DNA of 64,000 nucleotides from Macrobrachium rosenbergii (Eukaryota > Arthropoda > Malacostraca > Decapoda > Palaemonidae), in NCBI RefSeq assembly GCF_040412425.1, contig NC_089782.1, positions 25,175,122-25,239,121 of the forward strand, read 5' to 3'. The position numbers were made by a program, and so were the translations under genes. The notes below the pieces were generated by a model that saw only the letters and a program-made list of their open reading frames with translations, searched no databases and was not told the DNA's origin. Position 1 is the stretch's first letter. Each line of letters opens with the position of its first letter. Of this stretch, positions 1 to 13,900 are shown piece by piece.

Positions 1-330
1 TATATATATCTGACAGGTAAGTTTCATGAGCAAAATGATATTTTAATGATAAAATAAAGTTTGTTCATACTTACCTGGCAGATATATATATTCATAGTGC
101 CCGCCCACCTCCCCTCAGGAGACAGTGGCACTAGAAAATCTGAATAGAAAATGGGAATGGTTCCTGATACCCGCCTCCCAGCGGCGGGAATGGGTACTAA
201 CCACCTGATCTCCCACTGCGTGTGTCGTAAGTTTTGAAATTCTGTCGGACTAACAGAGAATACAGCTATATATATATCTGCCAGGTAAGTATGAACAAAC
301 TTTATTTTATCATTAAAATATCATTTTTGT
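1..330. mobile_element. MITE-like element with ~57-bp terminal inverted repeats
   Basis: Two long arms, at about 34-90 and 269-329, are near-perfect reverse complements of each other and enclose a 180-bp GC-richer core (91-268). Each arm contains a short TA run, then a perfect consensus splice donor (CAGGTAAGTAT on the + strand at 282-292, its complement at 67-77), then an AT-rich stretch. A related sequence with the same donor-like core (gacaggtaagtttcatgag) lies at 12-30, so the window probably starts inside a neighbouring or nested copy. No open reading frame is present, so the element would be non-autonomous. Seen: the inverted arms. Inferred: that it is mobile and dispersed. It could also be a foldback element. 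Confidence 0.6.
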
Positions 331-1860
331 GTCCCATACCCAGACTAACAATTAGCCTAATTTATTGCGTACAGCTTAGGACCAAAGTGGGGTACTGAGG
401 GCCTTTGGTAGGGATAAGGAAAAAAAATGTTGAGTAGCTTAATATTTTATTTTGAGCTGGTAAAATAAGGTTGTCTGTCTAGCCTACTTTCATCATTTTG
501 TGAGCCTCTCAATTGCAGTGTGCTGTCTTAGACAGGTTGTTTTATTGATGGTGTTCTTCTAGGAGATGACATGGGACTAGGCTAACGTAGGTGTAACCTA
601 AACAAAGAAGTAGCTGATGTGTCCCCATGCTGTTGAGCAGTAAACGGGGTATGCTGTAAATGGAACCTAACCTAGGGTGTAGAATACCTATCTGGCTTCT
701 GGGCTTAGGTTCCATTAAACCATCCTAACCTGCTCAGTGGCAAGTGATAAATCTTGGAGCCGAACAACAATAAATGAATCCATTATCCCTTCTAGAGTGA
801 AATTTCCTAATGGAAAACTTCACAAGTGCTATAAAAAAATATTGCCATAAAAAGTAGCATGTCGCCTTTGACAGTATAATTGTTTTCCTAGGTATGTTTG
901 CTTTTAAAAATTTGTTCATGTATAAGTATGCTTTATATGTATAAGAAATTGATTCTTAAGTAAAAAATATTATTCAGAAAGTTTTACATTACATGTAATT
1001 ATAAATCCATAACATAAAAAAGCAACCCCTTCAGGGCAGCATAAGGAGAACTGATCTGTGCATGCATTAAATACAAAAAAAATAGTACCACCAAATGAAC
1101 CATATTAATTATGTCTTGTGAACACATTCCTTCTCCACTCATTAACTGAAGATTCTTTAATGCTGAGATTAGAATGTTCCCACAAGTTATCACCACTAAC
1201 CTTTGCCACATTCATATTTTGATTTTTATGTGGAATCAAGATGTACCCACTGTGTACAGAAGTTATTCCAAAGTTGCTTGCTCAAATGCAAGATAGAATA
1301 AAGATTGTGAATTTAGAGGCCTTACATCCAAGAAGGAAGGCTTTAGGGTTTTCTTAGGTGTGAAGGTTGCCTGCACCCTGGTACCTGTCACTTGTCATAG
1401 AGAAACCACTGCATGTTTGTTTTAGTGAATAGCTATTTCTGATTATAGAATCTTTCTTGTTTGTGTATATTTATTTATCAAGTTATCATGTTTGTGTCTA
1501 CTTCGTGGCTTTGCCACCCAGTTCAGTACATTAACATGCAAACCATGGATTTACAAGTTGAGTTTTTGGGGCCGAGTTTCTTTTCTGGCTTGATTTCAGG
1601 GCATCTTAAGCAGCGAAGACATGTCCAGTACAAGTTGTAGTGGTTGTCAGGAAAAACAAATAAGATTTGATAAATATTCCATGTTATTTGTTCTTTACAA
1701 GTTTTAGAGTATGAACATATATTTGAATCATATGGATCACAGTAAGGAGGTATATGTCTCATTTTTCACATTTGTCGTGACAAGGATCAAGGTTTTATTT
1801 ACAAAATATGTATGTTGATTGTACAGGGATTGTTTTAATTATATTTTTCCACTTTTTCAG
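331..1860. other. Upstream flank of PEX14, no gene recognised
   Basis: This is AT-rich sequence with only short chance open frames. It should contain the PEX14 promoter and at least one untranslated first exon, because the first coding exon begins with a clear splice acceptor (pyrimidine tract and AG ending at 1860). I could not place the transcription start or the upstream donor. Confidence 0.4.
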
Positions 1861-1925
1861 AATGTAAATAGGTCATCATGAGTACAGAAACAACAGAAGA
1901 ACCACAGATCTCTCGTGAAAACTTG
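1861..1925 (+). CDS. PEX14: PEX14 coding exon 1 (with short 5' UTR)
   Basis: The exon starts after an acceptor ending at 1860, and coding starts at 1878. It encodes residues 1-16 (MSTETTEEPQISRENL) and ends at a GTATGT donor in phase 0. The 17-nt untranslated part contains an immediate start-stop (ATG TAA, 1862-1867). The 1.4-kb intron that follows carries two sets of tandem duplications. Confidence 0.85.
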
Positions 1926-4900
1926 GTATGTTCAGTCTTGGTTTGGTGTCATTTTAAGTAACAGATTTTTAATAGGAAACATTGTACAGTTGGCTTCGTG
2001 AGTTTCAGTAGTCACCATAAGCTGAGGAGACATAAGGCAAGTTCATAATGAGAATGAACAGCTGTTGGCAACATTACCTGTGTAATATGTTTAAGTCACT
2101 AAACATCGTAGAGTTACCCGATATCACCTTATAGCAAGCTAAGGCGACATCAGGCAATTCCACAATGAGAATGAGCAGCTGTTGGCAACATTACCTGTGT
2201 AACAATGTCACTAAGCATGTAAACACAAGCAAAAAGCATGTTAACCAATGACAAAGTAATATTAATTGCATAATGAATGACAACATTGCAGAGTTGCCAG
2301 ATATCTCCTTATCTTGCCCTGATGTGTACCAAATTTCATAAAGCCAACTGTACTTGTCTATTTTATTGCTATTGGGGTTAACTATAGTACAGATTCATTA
2401 TTGGTATTTCCATGCATTGTCAGTAAAGTATATTTTTTTTTATCTTTCATTACAGTCAGGAATTTTTTTCATGTTGGAGTATTTAGTTATTGAATTTTAG
2501 GGAAAGCTTCATGAAGTTCTTACCTTTTATACATTACTGGTATTTGCATGCATTATCGATGAAGTATTTTTTTTTATATTTCTTTACAGTTCGGAAGTTT
2601 TTCATATAGGAATATTTAGTTACTGAATTTTAGGGAAAGCTTCATGAAGTTCTTACATTTTGTGTAATTGAATGAAGTTTTGATCTCCTCACCACATTGC
2701 CCTTTTCTGGCGAGAAAGCTGCAGATATCTTCAAAATTTGTAGCTTTAAATTGACATCATTTGGAACATCGTTGGCCAGTGGCAACTTAAGTATTGTAAC
2801 TACTCGTCGTGCTCTCGCTGAACTTACATTAGATCTCCCTAGCTCTCTTGGAGTGTACTACACCTCAGTGTATCACTATCAAAGTTGTAGGAGTCAGTCC
2901 CATATGCTGAAGTCCCTCTCTCCCCCTCTGATGGAATGCCTGCCTGTGTTAATTAGAGAGAAAAGTTACAGATTAACATTGATGAGGAAGTGGTGTATGC
3001 CTTTTTATGAGTGATCTTCATTCACAAGCAGTCACAGAAATGTAATGAAAAAAAAATACATTCATTTAATTCGTAGATGGTTTGCACTTTCAGGTAAGGC
3101 AGCAATTAAAAAACAAATCCTCATTCTTCAGCATGTTACTGTATTTAAAACTTCAATAGTATTTTTTAAGGGTGTAATTTGATCATTATACTAAATTTAG
3201 TACAGTACTACTAAAAGTATGGTACAGGTACATGTGTGGAAGTCATTAAATTGTGGTACAAAAATATTTTTGCTAATACATTATTCGTTCATTTTTGTGT
3301 AGCATGATGTGTAATTTATTTTAATGATATTCTAGATTGAAGAGGCAGCCAAATTTCTCATGAACCCAAAAGTTGCTCAGCATGCAGATGAGCAAAAGTC
3401 AGCATTCCTTCGGAAAAAGGGCCTCACCGAAGATGAAATTCAGGTCGCATTTGCCAAAGCAAAAGCCAACATGCCTGCTGTAAGTATAAAAACATACTAC
3501 GTATTTGTGTTATGACCTTTGCCAAAAGTATTTTCATGCAATAGATTTGAGATTTTAGTATGAGTTTGATGCAGTGCTACAATATTGTGCACTGGCATCA
3601 GACAGCTTTATTATCAAGTAGCATCTTGACCATTTTCAAGGCATAATATTTCTTTAATCTGCTTATTTTTTCTTAATTCTGCTCTGATGGTATAAGTAAA
3701 GTATGGTATAGCATTTCATTGATTCTGATGTGGTATTTTTGAAATTGATTTGCATCTTCTGCTCTAAAAGTTCTTACTTGGTTAGTTTAGAGCAGAAAGT
3801 GAAAAGAAAAATGAATTTGATGGCAGTTTATCTGAAGTTTGAAAAAGTTCTTAGTTTTATTTTTTTTATTTATAGACGATTTTATGGTATGTATTAAAAA
3901 TCTTCTCATTTTATTTTTTTGAAAGATGTTTCTACGAAGGGTTGACGCTGTTGACGTTATTAATGATGTTGGATCATTGTCTCCTCACACACAGTCATTT
4001 CTTAAGAAGGAAGTCTTCTCTCACACACATTTCATAAAAATGGTTATGGCATTAATTTTGTATTTGTCAGAAGTTAAGGATGAGTTTATGATCTTGTGTA
4101 TTATTGTTGATTTAATTAGAGCACAGAGTAAAATTACTTACTCTCAAAGGGCCATGAAGGGTCTGCTTTTATAATATTAAAATTCAGATTTTTAGTGGTG
4201 CACCATCATATAGATTTAAGAATTCTGTAGATAAAAGACAAGATTTTTACAAAGTTTCCTTAGTGGACTTAAAATTTGATATACACTTGACATTCTTTTT
4301 AGCATAATGAATGTCACAGTCCAACATTGGGTTTGATCTGGTACAATATATTATCAGATTCATTATACCAAAGGTAGAGTAATGGGTTTTAGAGATGTTA
4401 GATAATCAAATCTGGGAATGGCTACATTTGATTGGTCATTGTAGTTGCAGCTTTGGCTACTTTATTTCCTTTAATGCCTGCATGAGCAGGGATCTAACAT
4501 TTGAGCATCAGTATTCATAGCATTAGTAAGTAGTTCTTCTGGGGTTTATGGACACAGTTCGGTATTTCTTCAGTTATAGAATAAATTTATGGAATAAGGT
4601 CCTTAACATTTTGTCCTAAGCCAGAAAGTATTAGCACAAAAGAACTCTCACATTGAAAAGGCTGGCAGCTTGTTTCTGTGGTCAGGTCAGCTGACACAGT
4701 GGTCAAGATTTTACCGTTGAAGTTGTGATATGAATTCTTCTGGATAATGTTAGAAGAGGATTGGAGCTTTCTTTTCTGCATCTCTTTAGGATGCATAGAT
4801 GGCACCTGTCGTGGTCATATTGATGTCGGGGTTGGTCATTCTAGGAGGGCATTGAAATTGGTAGACCATGTTCCTCTTCATCGGGGCATCCTTCACACGT

Positions 4901-7900
4901 GGGTGAAGCCTGTGTTATGATACAGTATTGTGTAGGGCATGTTCATCCCCACAGTGTCCAGAGCTCATGTATACTTGTTAAAAGACCTTTCTTGGTTGGT
5001 GCCAGTGGAGTGTACCATCTGTCAAGGGCCTGATTTTATAGTCATTGTCCTTGTTAGCATACCCATTGCTTACCAGAACTTGGTCTAAACAGTCAAGCTC
5101 CTTATGGGTGGCATTACCAAGGGAAGCATTGGGTAATAGCCCTCAAAACCTAGGTACACCTCACTTGTACTGTTCAGGGTACAAATTGTACCCATTAAGT
5201 CAGAGAGTTGGTGTAACTTCAGTTATTCTGGTGTGGGTCTGTACAACCTGGACATCAAAGGAAGGGAACTTTCCTTAATACATTCAATTTTCATGTGTAA
5301 TGAAGGACTTTACACACTTTTAAAATGTATGTTGTAGTTAGTGTTTTTACTTATACATTTTGTGTAAAAATTTATTGTACTGTGCATTTGTAATTTGCAT
5401 GGACAGAATGATAAAAACTATTTTAATCATGACAAATTTCAAAACTAGTGTCTCTCTCTCTTTGATTTTAGGTTGCTTCAACAGCTGGACCAGTTGCCCA
5501 GTATGTTTCTCCAGTAGGACCACCTGTTCCATCTTATCCTTTGGTGCCACCTCCAACTATGTGGATCAGAATTAGAGATATATGTAATTTTGTGCTCATT
5601 ATTACAGGTGCATCATATGGTGCGTATCATATATATAAGGTAAGCATTTTTCATATTTGTTCCTGTAATTATGGTTTTCCTAGCTCCCTTTTGTAGAATG
5701 TTGTAGATTTAGTACTTTAAAGAAGTGCCAATACAAGTTATTACCAGATTTTACGTTATAGTAGCTTGGAAATCCTACCTGGGTCATACTATGGTGATAA
5801 TGAGAAGTCATTTTGTTTGAATAACTGTAATTTAAGTAGAATCATGTAGTAAATTTAAGTAGAATCATGCAGTAGCAGCTCCTCATTACCTGCTTTCATT
5901 AGGTAATGGAAACTTTTTCATATGAATCAAACTTGACTACGATAAAACATGAAACCAAATTGAATAGGATTCAAGTAAGGCAGTGGTTTGTTTCCATGAA
6001 TATTTATTCTAATGATATACTTTAAATTTCCTTCAAAACAGTTTTAAAATATTTTAGGATTTTAAAGTTCATTGCACATGAATGAATATTAAGTGAAATG
6101 CTTTCTCAGGTAATGTACCAACTTGCTAGGATTATCAAAGCTGCTTTAGACCTCATGGTGATGAACAAAAAGCCGTAAGAAAGCAATTTCAAATATTTTG
6201 GTCACATCTACGCTTTTCTTAGTAGCTTAGCATACCATAAATCAGAGAATTATTTAGAAAGCATAGGATTTGTCAGGATTTCGTAGTAACTTTTTTCTTT
6301 CGTCAGAATTACATAGGTCCACTTTTGACGGGCAGGAAGCAGAAGTCTGTTGAAGAAAGCATGATTGAGCTACAACAGTCTGTGGTTTGTGTTTTGAAAG
6401 AAGTACAGACAACACTTTCTTCTCTTGAAAAAACTCTGAGCATTCAGAGTGCTCGCATTCAGGTGAGTTAATATACTATTATTGTCCTTTTGAGTGTAAG
6501 TATTTTTATTTTTCTGAGTGTAGTGGGCTGTTAGCATAAGTAAACTCTTGCCATGATCTAATAGGGGTTTAATGTTTGCATAGTAATGTAGACTTCAGGT
6601 TTGCTCCTGCCATGGTGTCGGTTGCCTTAGGTTCTCTGTTCTGTCTCAGCAAATACATGTTATTGTACTGTATTCATGATTTTTGAGTTGTGTGCACTTT
6701 ACAGTAAAGTGATTTATTGTTAGCATTCATTGCACACTTGTGGGAGTAGGGACAGCAAGTTCTGCAATACTTTTGTCATCCTTATTTACGGTATCCTTTA
6801 TGTAAGGGCCAGCATTGTTTGCTTAACTTGTAATTTTTTGAAGGATTGGCTCTTTATTCAGTGGTACGTTTAGCAACATAACTAGCAGTCAGTGTTCTGC
6901 TTGGTCTGCTTGTGAGTTGTCGGATTTGTTCTGATGTGCCGTGACTCCAATTTGACAGTTTCTTGTGATGAAACTTCTACCTCCTCCATGTCTCCTCCTA
7001 ATGCTGTGATGAGTGTATGCTCATGAAGTAGGCCTCCTCCAGCCGAATCAAACTGTGTTTTTGCTGGAGTGGTTTTTTATCCCCTCCAAAGGGTCTTCTA
7101 CCTAATGGTAGGGATCAGCCTATCTTGCTGTCTGCTGCTTCGCCTTTCGTTCTGCCAACTCTTCAACTCCCAACAGCGTCCTGCTCAGGCTGTGTTGTTA
7201 TCCATGGTGCCAGTTTTTTGCTCAGATGATGATTTAATTGTCAGGTTTAGGGGGAACAATATGTCTACACTTTAGGATCAGTTTCTTGCCATTAGTGACT
7301 CTTGTGCAGGTGTTAGTTGCAGCCTCATATACTGATAACCCCCTGCTTTTGATAATGAGAGCCTTTTCCTGCTTCTGCTGCAGAATTGCCTCATGATGTT
7401 GCCAGGGCTGCTACTTCAGTGTCTAAGTTTATAGAGCCTTTTTCGTATCCCTCTGTGTCCTATTGACCGGACTTTTTTATCGGCTCCTGTATGTTCATAT
7501 GCTTTGGCATATGCTAATTTGACAGCTCCTTGATCTTTGGCTGTTCCTGTTGCAGCATGGTCTCATTAAGCTACTGTATAGAAATAGTAGTAATATGTAA
7601 TAATACCTTCACTGGTGTTCAAGATTAATTTATTTTTCTTCTTATTATAGGTCTTTGATGTTTACTCTAACATTGATCAAGATGTGAATTTCTGGTTGGT
7701 GAGATTAGTCAACTTTTTATGGTTTTATTCAGAGGGTGTCACAAATCACCGCTGGACATGTTTTCTATAGGGTCATGAGTTGTAGGCAGGCAGATGATCA
7801 ATCAGGCAGTTCCACTATTATCTCTCCTACACATTGTCAAAATCTCACTGAGCACAAACACCAGTAGAGCCACTTAATTGTTGGTAAGAAAAACTTAAGT

Positions 7901-10900
7901 CCTCTTGCAAAAGGGCATTTTTCATGTCATTGAATATTTTAAAGTTCATGGGTACTCATTACCAGTCTTCATGAAATTAGGAGTGTAAAAGCTGAAGAAC
8001 AAAATTGACTCAAGCAAGTAGTAATTCAGTTTAAATTAGTAGGTTTGACCTTTGTTTGGAAGCAAAATTTTAAATAACTTTAAAGTTTCATTAATATAAA
8101 ATGTTGTACTTTACTGTCAGTGCACTTATCCAAGCCTCTTCTGTTATCAGATCACATTACATAATACCTTAGTCTTGTTATACTTTCCAGAACAGACTTT
8201 CTCCTTTCCCCTTATCTAGTTGCCATGGTCTTTCCTTTGTTTGCTTTGATTTTAAATCTTGCAGTATCTATTCTACACTTTCATCTTTTAAACATTCTTA
8301 AGATCTTGTTCTTTGCTTTTGATCTAAGCATTGAATGGGCTGTGGATGTCAACTTAATTGGAACCTCCTCGTGGTGGTAGGAAGCTCTTTATCTTTAAGT
8401 TAAGATCTCAAGGAACCTTTCATGTACTGCTGGGACTTTTTATCTGCTTATTTTGATTGTATAGCTGTAAATTTCAGCAAAATAAATATAACAAATGCTC
8501 TGATGTAGATAGTACACAATTTTTCCAAGACTTGCTTTCTATAAAAAAACTGGAGACTTTTTATGTGATACCCTTTTGCTATTGAAAGAAGAATTTGAAT
8601 ATAACTAGATAACTTGCTGGATATGTCAAGTTTTGAGGTGACAGTAGATGACTTGTTTCATTCCAGGCACTTAGTGATAAAGAAGAAAAAAATCATCCTT
8701 CCCTTCACCAGTTGGAGGAACTTAAAACTGAAATTACATCACTAAAAGGACTTCTTATTAACAGGTGAGAATAGAACAGGTAATTTTCGGAATAGTTTTT
8801 GCTAATGTATCAACAGGTAAGTCACAAGTAAGGTAAACTTTCCTGTTGTAGTTAACACTTTGTTTGCACATGCATGTTATGATGTTGTTAATCTGTTACT
8901 GTATATTACTAATATGTAGTACAAATTTCTACTTGTGATTTGTGGATGTTATTCTGTCTTTTAGGTAAAGAGCCTTCATATGTGGACTTGCCAGTGACCA
9001 CGGATGAGCACTTTACTGAAATTTGTTTTAAGGGTGTACATGTAATCACTGAATATGTATTAACAGTGTAGAAATACATCGCTAGTTTTGATTAGTTTTA
9101 TACTGTATTGTGATCATAATATACATGAATGCATGGATATGAATACTCTGTTGCCTGAATTGGGAACAAAGGGTGCAGTTATTGTTGTTGAATGTTATTT
9201 AGTGTTAATGATATTAAAATTGTGGTTCATTTACATAAGGTGGACTGTAATTTTTGCAATAGTAATATCATTACAGGCACTGTCATATCATTCTGATAAA
9301 ATTAGCTCTTTGTCTCTGTGTCACTTAATTATTATTTGGTAATAAATATTTATTTTTATTGTGTTATATGATTAAGCCTTTGCTTGTCCTTTGTTTCATT
9401 TGCCATTCTCGTATCGTGTCTAAAACTTCTTGCTTAGCCACCTTTTGTTTTTATGCATAAATTTAGATGAGACTACTACTTTCCCTTTGGTTGCATAACA
9501 CTGAGGGGATAGAAAATTATGTTCAGACTTTTTTGCTTAAAAAGGCCAAGGTTAGTTATTGTGCATTTTAAGATACTTAAGATTTCACTATGTAGACAGT
9601 ACCAGGTAGTTTATTATTTTTGTTTTATTAATGGGTTTGTAATGAGTAGATGATGATTACTGCAATTCACCCAAGCTTTGCTGTCCATAGTACTGTAGTT
9701 TAGAACTATTGCTCACATCATGTTGAGGTCTTTAGTTAGTTTAAAACTATTCTTGGAAATGATTTTAACAATTGTTGACCAATCCTGTGGGTTTATTAAA
9801 GGGGTTACAGGTTTAGCAGGTATTCCTTAGAAGTAATAAGGTAATCCTTTGTCCTTTTATTCATCCCACCTTATGTCTCCTCTCACTTAACTGGCCAACT
9901 TCTTTGATTATACATTGCTCTTAACTTTGGGCCAACACCTGTGAGAATCAAGAGGTGTGGCTTGGTGGTCTCATGTATAACTCAATAATCTTAACTCTTT
10001 CATTTAAGAACATCTTGTCAGTGGTCTTATTAATATTGATAATTGGCAAGAGAACTAGCCAATTGTTTCTTTTGACAATTTCTACAAGTTTTGTTTGTAG
10101 GTGGTTGGATCCTTGAGTATTTTAACCAGAAAGTTGTTTTCAATTTACTCTTATGTTGTTCTCTTGGATAAAACAATGTCCACAATAATCATTAACAAGT
10201 TCCTATCGTTTTGATCCTTGGTTTTACAACTTCTCTCGTTGGGGCGGAGCTTGAGTAAACAATTACTTTTAGACATGTCATCATTAACCAAATACTTTAT
10301 ACAAGCCAGCACAAGATCTGGCATTTCAGGGTTAGGGTAAAAATAGAAATTACACAAAACAAACCCTCATTGCATAGATCAGCAATAAAATGCCATAATT
10401 AAAAATGAATGAATTTTGAAATGATTATGTATTCTTGGCAACTTTTAAGAACATTTTCAAAGCATTGGATCTTGTTATGGTAGAATTTTGGAAATATGAA
10501 TGATTTTTGGATACTGTATATTACTTTATTCAAAATATATTACTTTATTCAAAACTGATCATGCTGCATACAGTAATTCTAATTGAAAGACTTGATGTGG
10601 AACTTAAGTGACAATGGTGTGATGCCTTGGTCAAAAGTATGGGAAAATAGGATGAAATGATTAATCTTGAACTGACTAAATATTTAGAAATCCCTTGAGG
10701 TACACACACCGTTACAGAATCACACACACCTTCAAACTTGTCAGTTTTCTGAAAGAAGTAAAGTGATGTCATTTTACATTCCCAGTGTACCACCTTTTCT
10801 GAGCACTTTTTAATGCACCTCTAGATCATGTTAGGTACAAACCAGTGCTTTTACTTTAGCTTTCAATCAAACTAATATAAAAAGTTAACTTGACCACAGA

Positions 10901-13900
10901 GGCAGATTTCATGATTGTCCTACAGAAAAGCTAAACTGAGAGCAAGAAAAGTTGAAGAATTGAGCAGCTAAGTGGAAAGAGAGTAAAGGGATTGCAGTAA
11001 ATGGAAAGTGAAGAACGGTAAGCAGTTTAGATTTGGGGCCAAAGGAATGCTGTGTTGGATGGCACACCATAGGCACTACAATCATAGGGTATGTGTAGGC
11101 AATTTGTAATTTTTATTGAGAAGGAAAATACAAACATTCATTAGTGATGGTTAATGAGCATCTCACATTCCACACCCATTATTTGCAGGTCATCTTCAGA
11201 GTGTGTCCTTTACATCCTTCTTGGAGACATATAACAAGTCATCATCTTAAATTTGTAGTTTTTTCATTTCATTGTTTATGGGAAACCAGTTTGTTTTGTT
11301 AATAGTGCTATTTATTATGTAGTTTTTTTTTTTTTGTTTTTTTTGCTATATGGCTGCAACATTGGTAGCATTTTTGGATGCTCGCTGCATGATCCTAAGT
11401 TCACATATTTTTGTACCATCCTGCATTGTCATAATTTTGTTATTAGGCAAATAAGTTTGTAAGTTTATGTAATTTTTTGTCATTCTTGGCTAGTTTATGT
11501 AATGTATGTCATTCTTGGCTGGTATTGCCCTAGGCTAGTTATACTATTACATCCATTCATAATGCAAATCTTCATGAAGTCTGCTCCAAGTGTAGTAAAG
11601 AGAGATGGAAGTTAGAGTACAAATGCAGAAAGACTTACCCTAGTTCTTTATACTAGGAAAGAGATGGCTGGATAGAGAAACAGTAAGTTTTCATCTGCCT
11701 TCAAATGATAGTTTTGTCCCTCCACTCCTTGATTTAATAACCTCCTGAGGCTCTCAAGCCCTTCATTTTCTTGTTTGCCCTATTTCTTTGGACTCTTTGT
11801 GCAGTGGATATGTCTCAAGTTATGGAACCTCATAATTCGGTTGATGAAGAAAAGATAACATTTTTCTCCTCACCCCTTTTTCCTTTTCCTTAAGTGATCA
11901 TTGTATACATTACTACTTTTTCAGACTGCAATTGTTGCTGCCGAGTCCATGTCTGCTTCACTACTGGCTTCCACAGTTCTAATTCACTTTTTCATTGTGC
12001 TGCTCAATCTCACTTTGTCAGCTACAGTACAGTTTCAGCTACTTCTTTTGTCACTTTCCTCCTCCTCCCCTCCTCTCATCAATGGAGAACTGAGATTTTC
12101 CACCCACACAAGGAACCACAAGGAAAATCATTGTCATCACAGATTACTTGGAAGGAAATACTGTATAAGGAACATTTTTTTAATATTACTTCCTTTAGAT
12201 GTTTCTTTCAAATTCCTTTTCTCGCCCCCTCTTCACTTGGCTGAGAAGCAAGAGGTTGTAATGTAGGCACTTTTTAGACTATTATGATATTTTATTGTGT
12301 CCTCATTACTACAGTGGCACCTGTCCCAAAATTTCCCTGAATTCATTATTTTAATCCTAGAAGTAGATATAAGACATCCGATGGGGAAGATCAGCATGAT
12401 ATTACAAAGGATCAGATTTCAGATTCTCGAGAAGAAAATTAAGACACTCCAGTGCATATCGACGAGACCACCAGTCAGAACGTATCTTTTACCATGATCA
12501 AGGAAGAGAAATCTATTTACATTATATAAAAGTGCTAGATGGAATGGTCTTTGGTTACTACAAAGGAGCTTTCAGAATACACTCAAGATCAAAGGAGTAT
12601 CTACTTAGCCAGTCAGTCTCTCATGAGAACCTGTGATTACATGTTAAAACTTCATTAAGTTCAAGAATGGATACAGAGTATAAAATGGGTAGTAATTATT
12701 CTTCTTTAGCTCATCCATCCAATGTAGAGTAATTGAGTGTGGTTTCCAACAAACCACTTATTGCCTCTTATAAGATTATAGTCAGAGGCAGGTTACAGGC
12801 ACAGGGTGTCCCTGAGTTACGGCGGCACTGGCTTACGGCGTTCTGATCTTACAGCACTTTTTCAAATATATTTATCAAGAATAGGTATCTGGTTACGGCA
12901 CCGTAATCAAGTTACAGAGTCTATTAATTAATAAGCACCGACTTACAGCAGAAGTCCACTTATGGTGTGCTGCTGGAACGGAACCCCCCACCATAAGTCG
13001 GGGACTGCCTGTACCTTAAGGTTACATACTAATAGGTCTAAGAAACCCTCAAGCATCCTATTCAGGTTCCATTAAGTTTTATTTTCTTTGTATATTAACA
13101 GGACAGATCTCCTTTCTAGTAATAGCTGTTGGTTCTTGTTAACATGAAGTGATTAAAATAAATAAAAATGTTTGTTGGGCTTGAACACTCCTGTTGTATG
13201 TTTAGGTTTTTTAGGCTTAATGATCCTTGTTCATTGTCATAGAAGGGTATTAAGAAGGCAGAGAGGATTGTCCATATTAGAGGACATCAGCATTGTGTCA
13301 TCTTTATATTTCCAGGGGCCTCAATCAAGAGCCTTTTTTGGTTTGATAGATGTGAGTTCAACATCTCCATAAGTACCATTTGCCATTTTGATCATGCTGT
13401 TGCCATAGCCCCTACTTCATAAAGCCTGTTTCCTTATAGAAATACCCCATTTACACCAATCTGTTTTATCTAGAAAAGAACATTCCTCTGACATTCATCA
13501 TCCTTCATTCAGTAGTGCAAGTGTAACTCCAAAACATTCACAATTCATTGCTTTACCCCATTGCTCTTGTGATGGATACTGTCTTTTTGCCAACCTTTTT
13601 CATGTTCCATGTTTTCACGTTAATTCTGCATCTGTATCCTATCTCTTTCATATTTTTATAATTTTTAATAATTTAGTAATTTTAGTAATTTTTACTGATT
13701 ATTTTGTATTGTAACCTTGAATTGCCAGGTAAATCAGGCTTTGATACAAGTTAATTTTAAGTTATAACACTAGCTTAGGATGTTCTGTTTGCATTAAGTT
13801 GATTCAATTTTCTCCTGAGTTGTAGTTTATTATAAATAGTAATGTTGTGAACCTGTGGAATTTATAATTATTAAAAGCTTCAATAAGAACCTGAGTTGTA

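Noticed and set aside
2697..3014. 105-residue open frame in PEX14 intron 1
   Set aside because: No recognisable domain and no splice sites in phase with PEX14; it fits chance or an old repeat.
11894..12266. Two overlapping open frames of 116 and 121 residues in PEX14 intron 5
   Set aside because: Low-complexity Ser/Leu/Phe content from pyrimidine-rich DNA, with no domain and no splice support.
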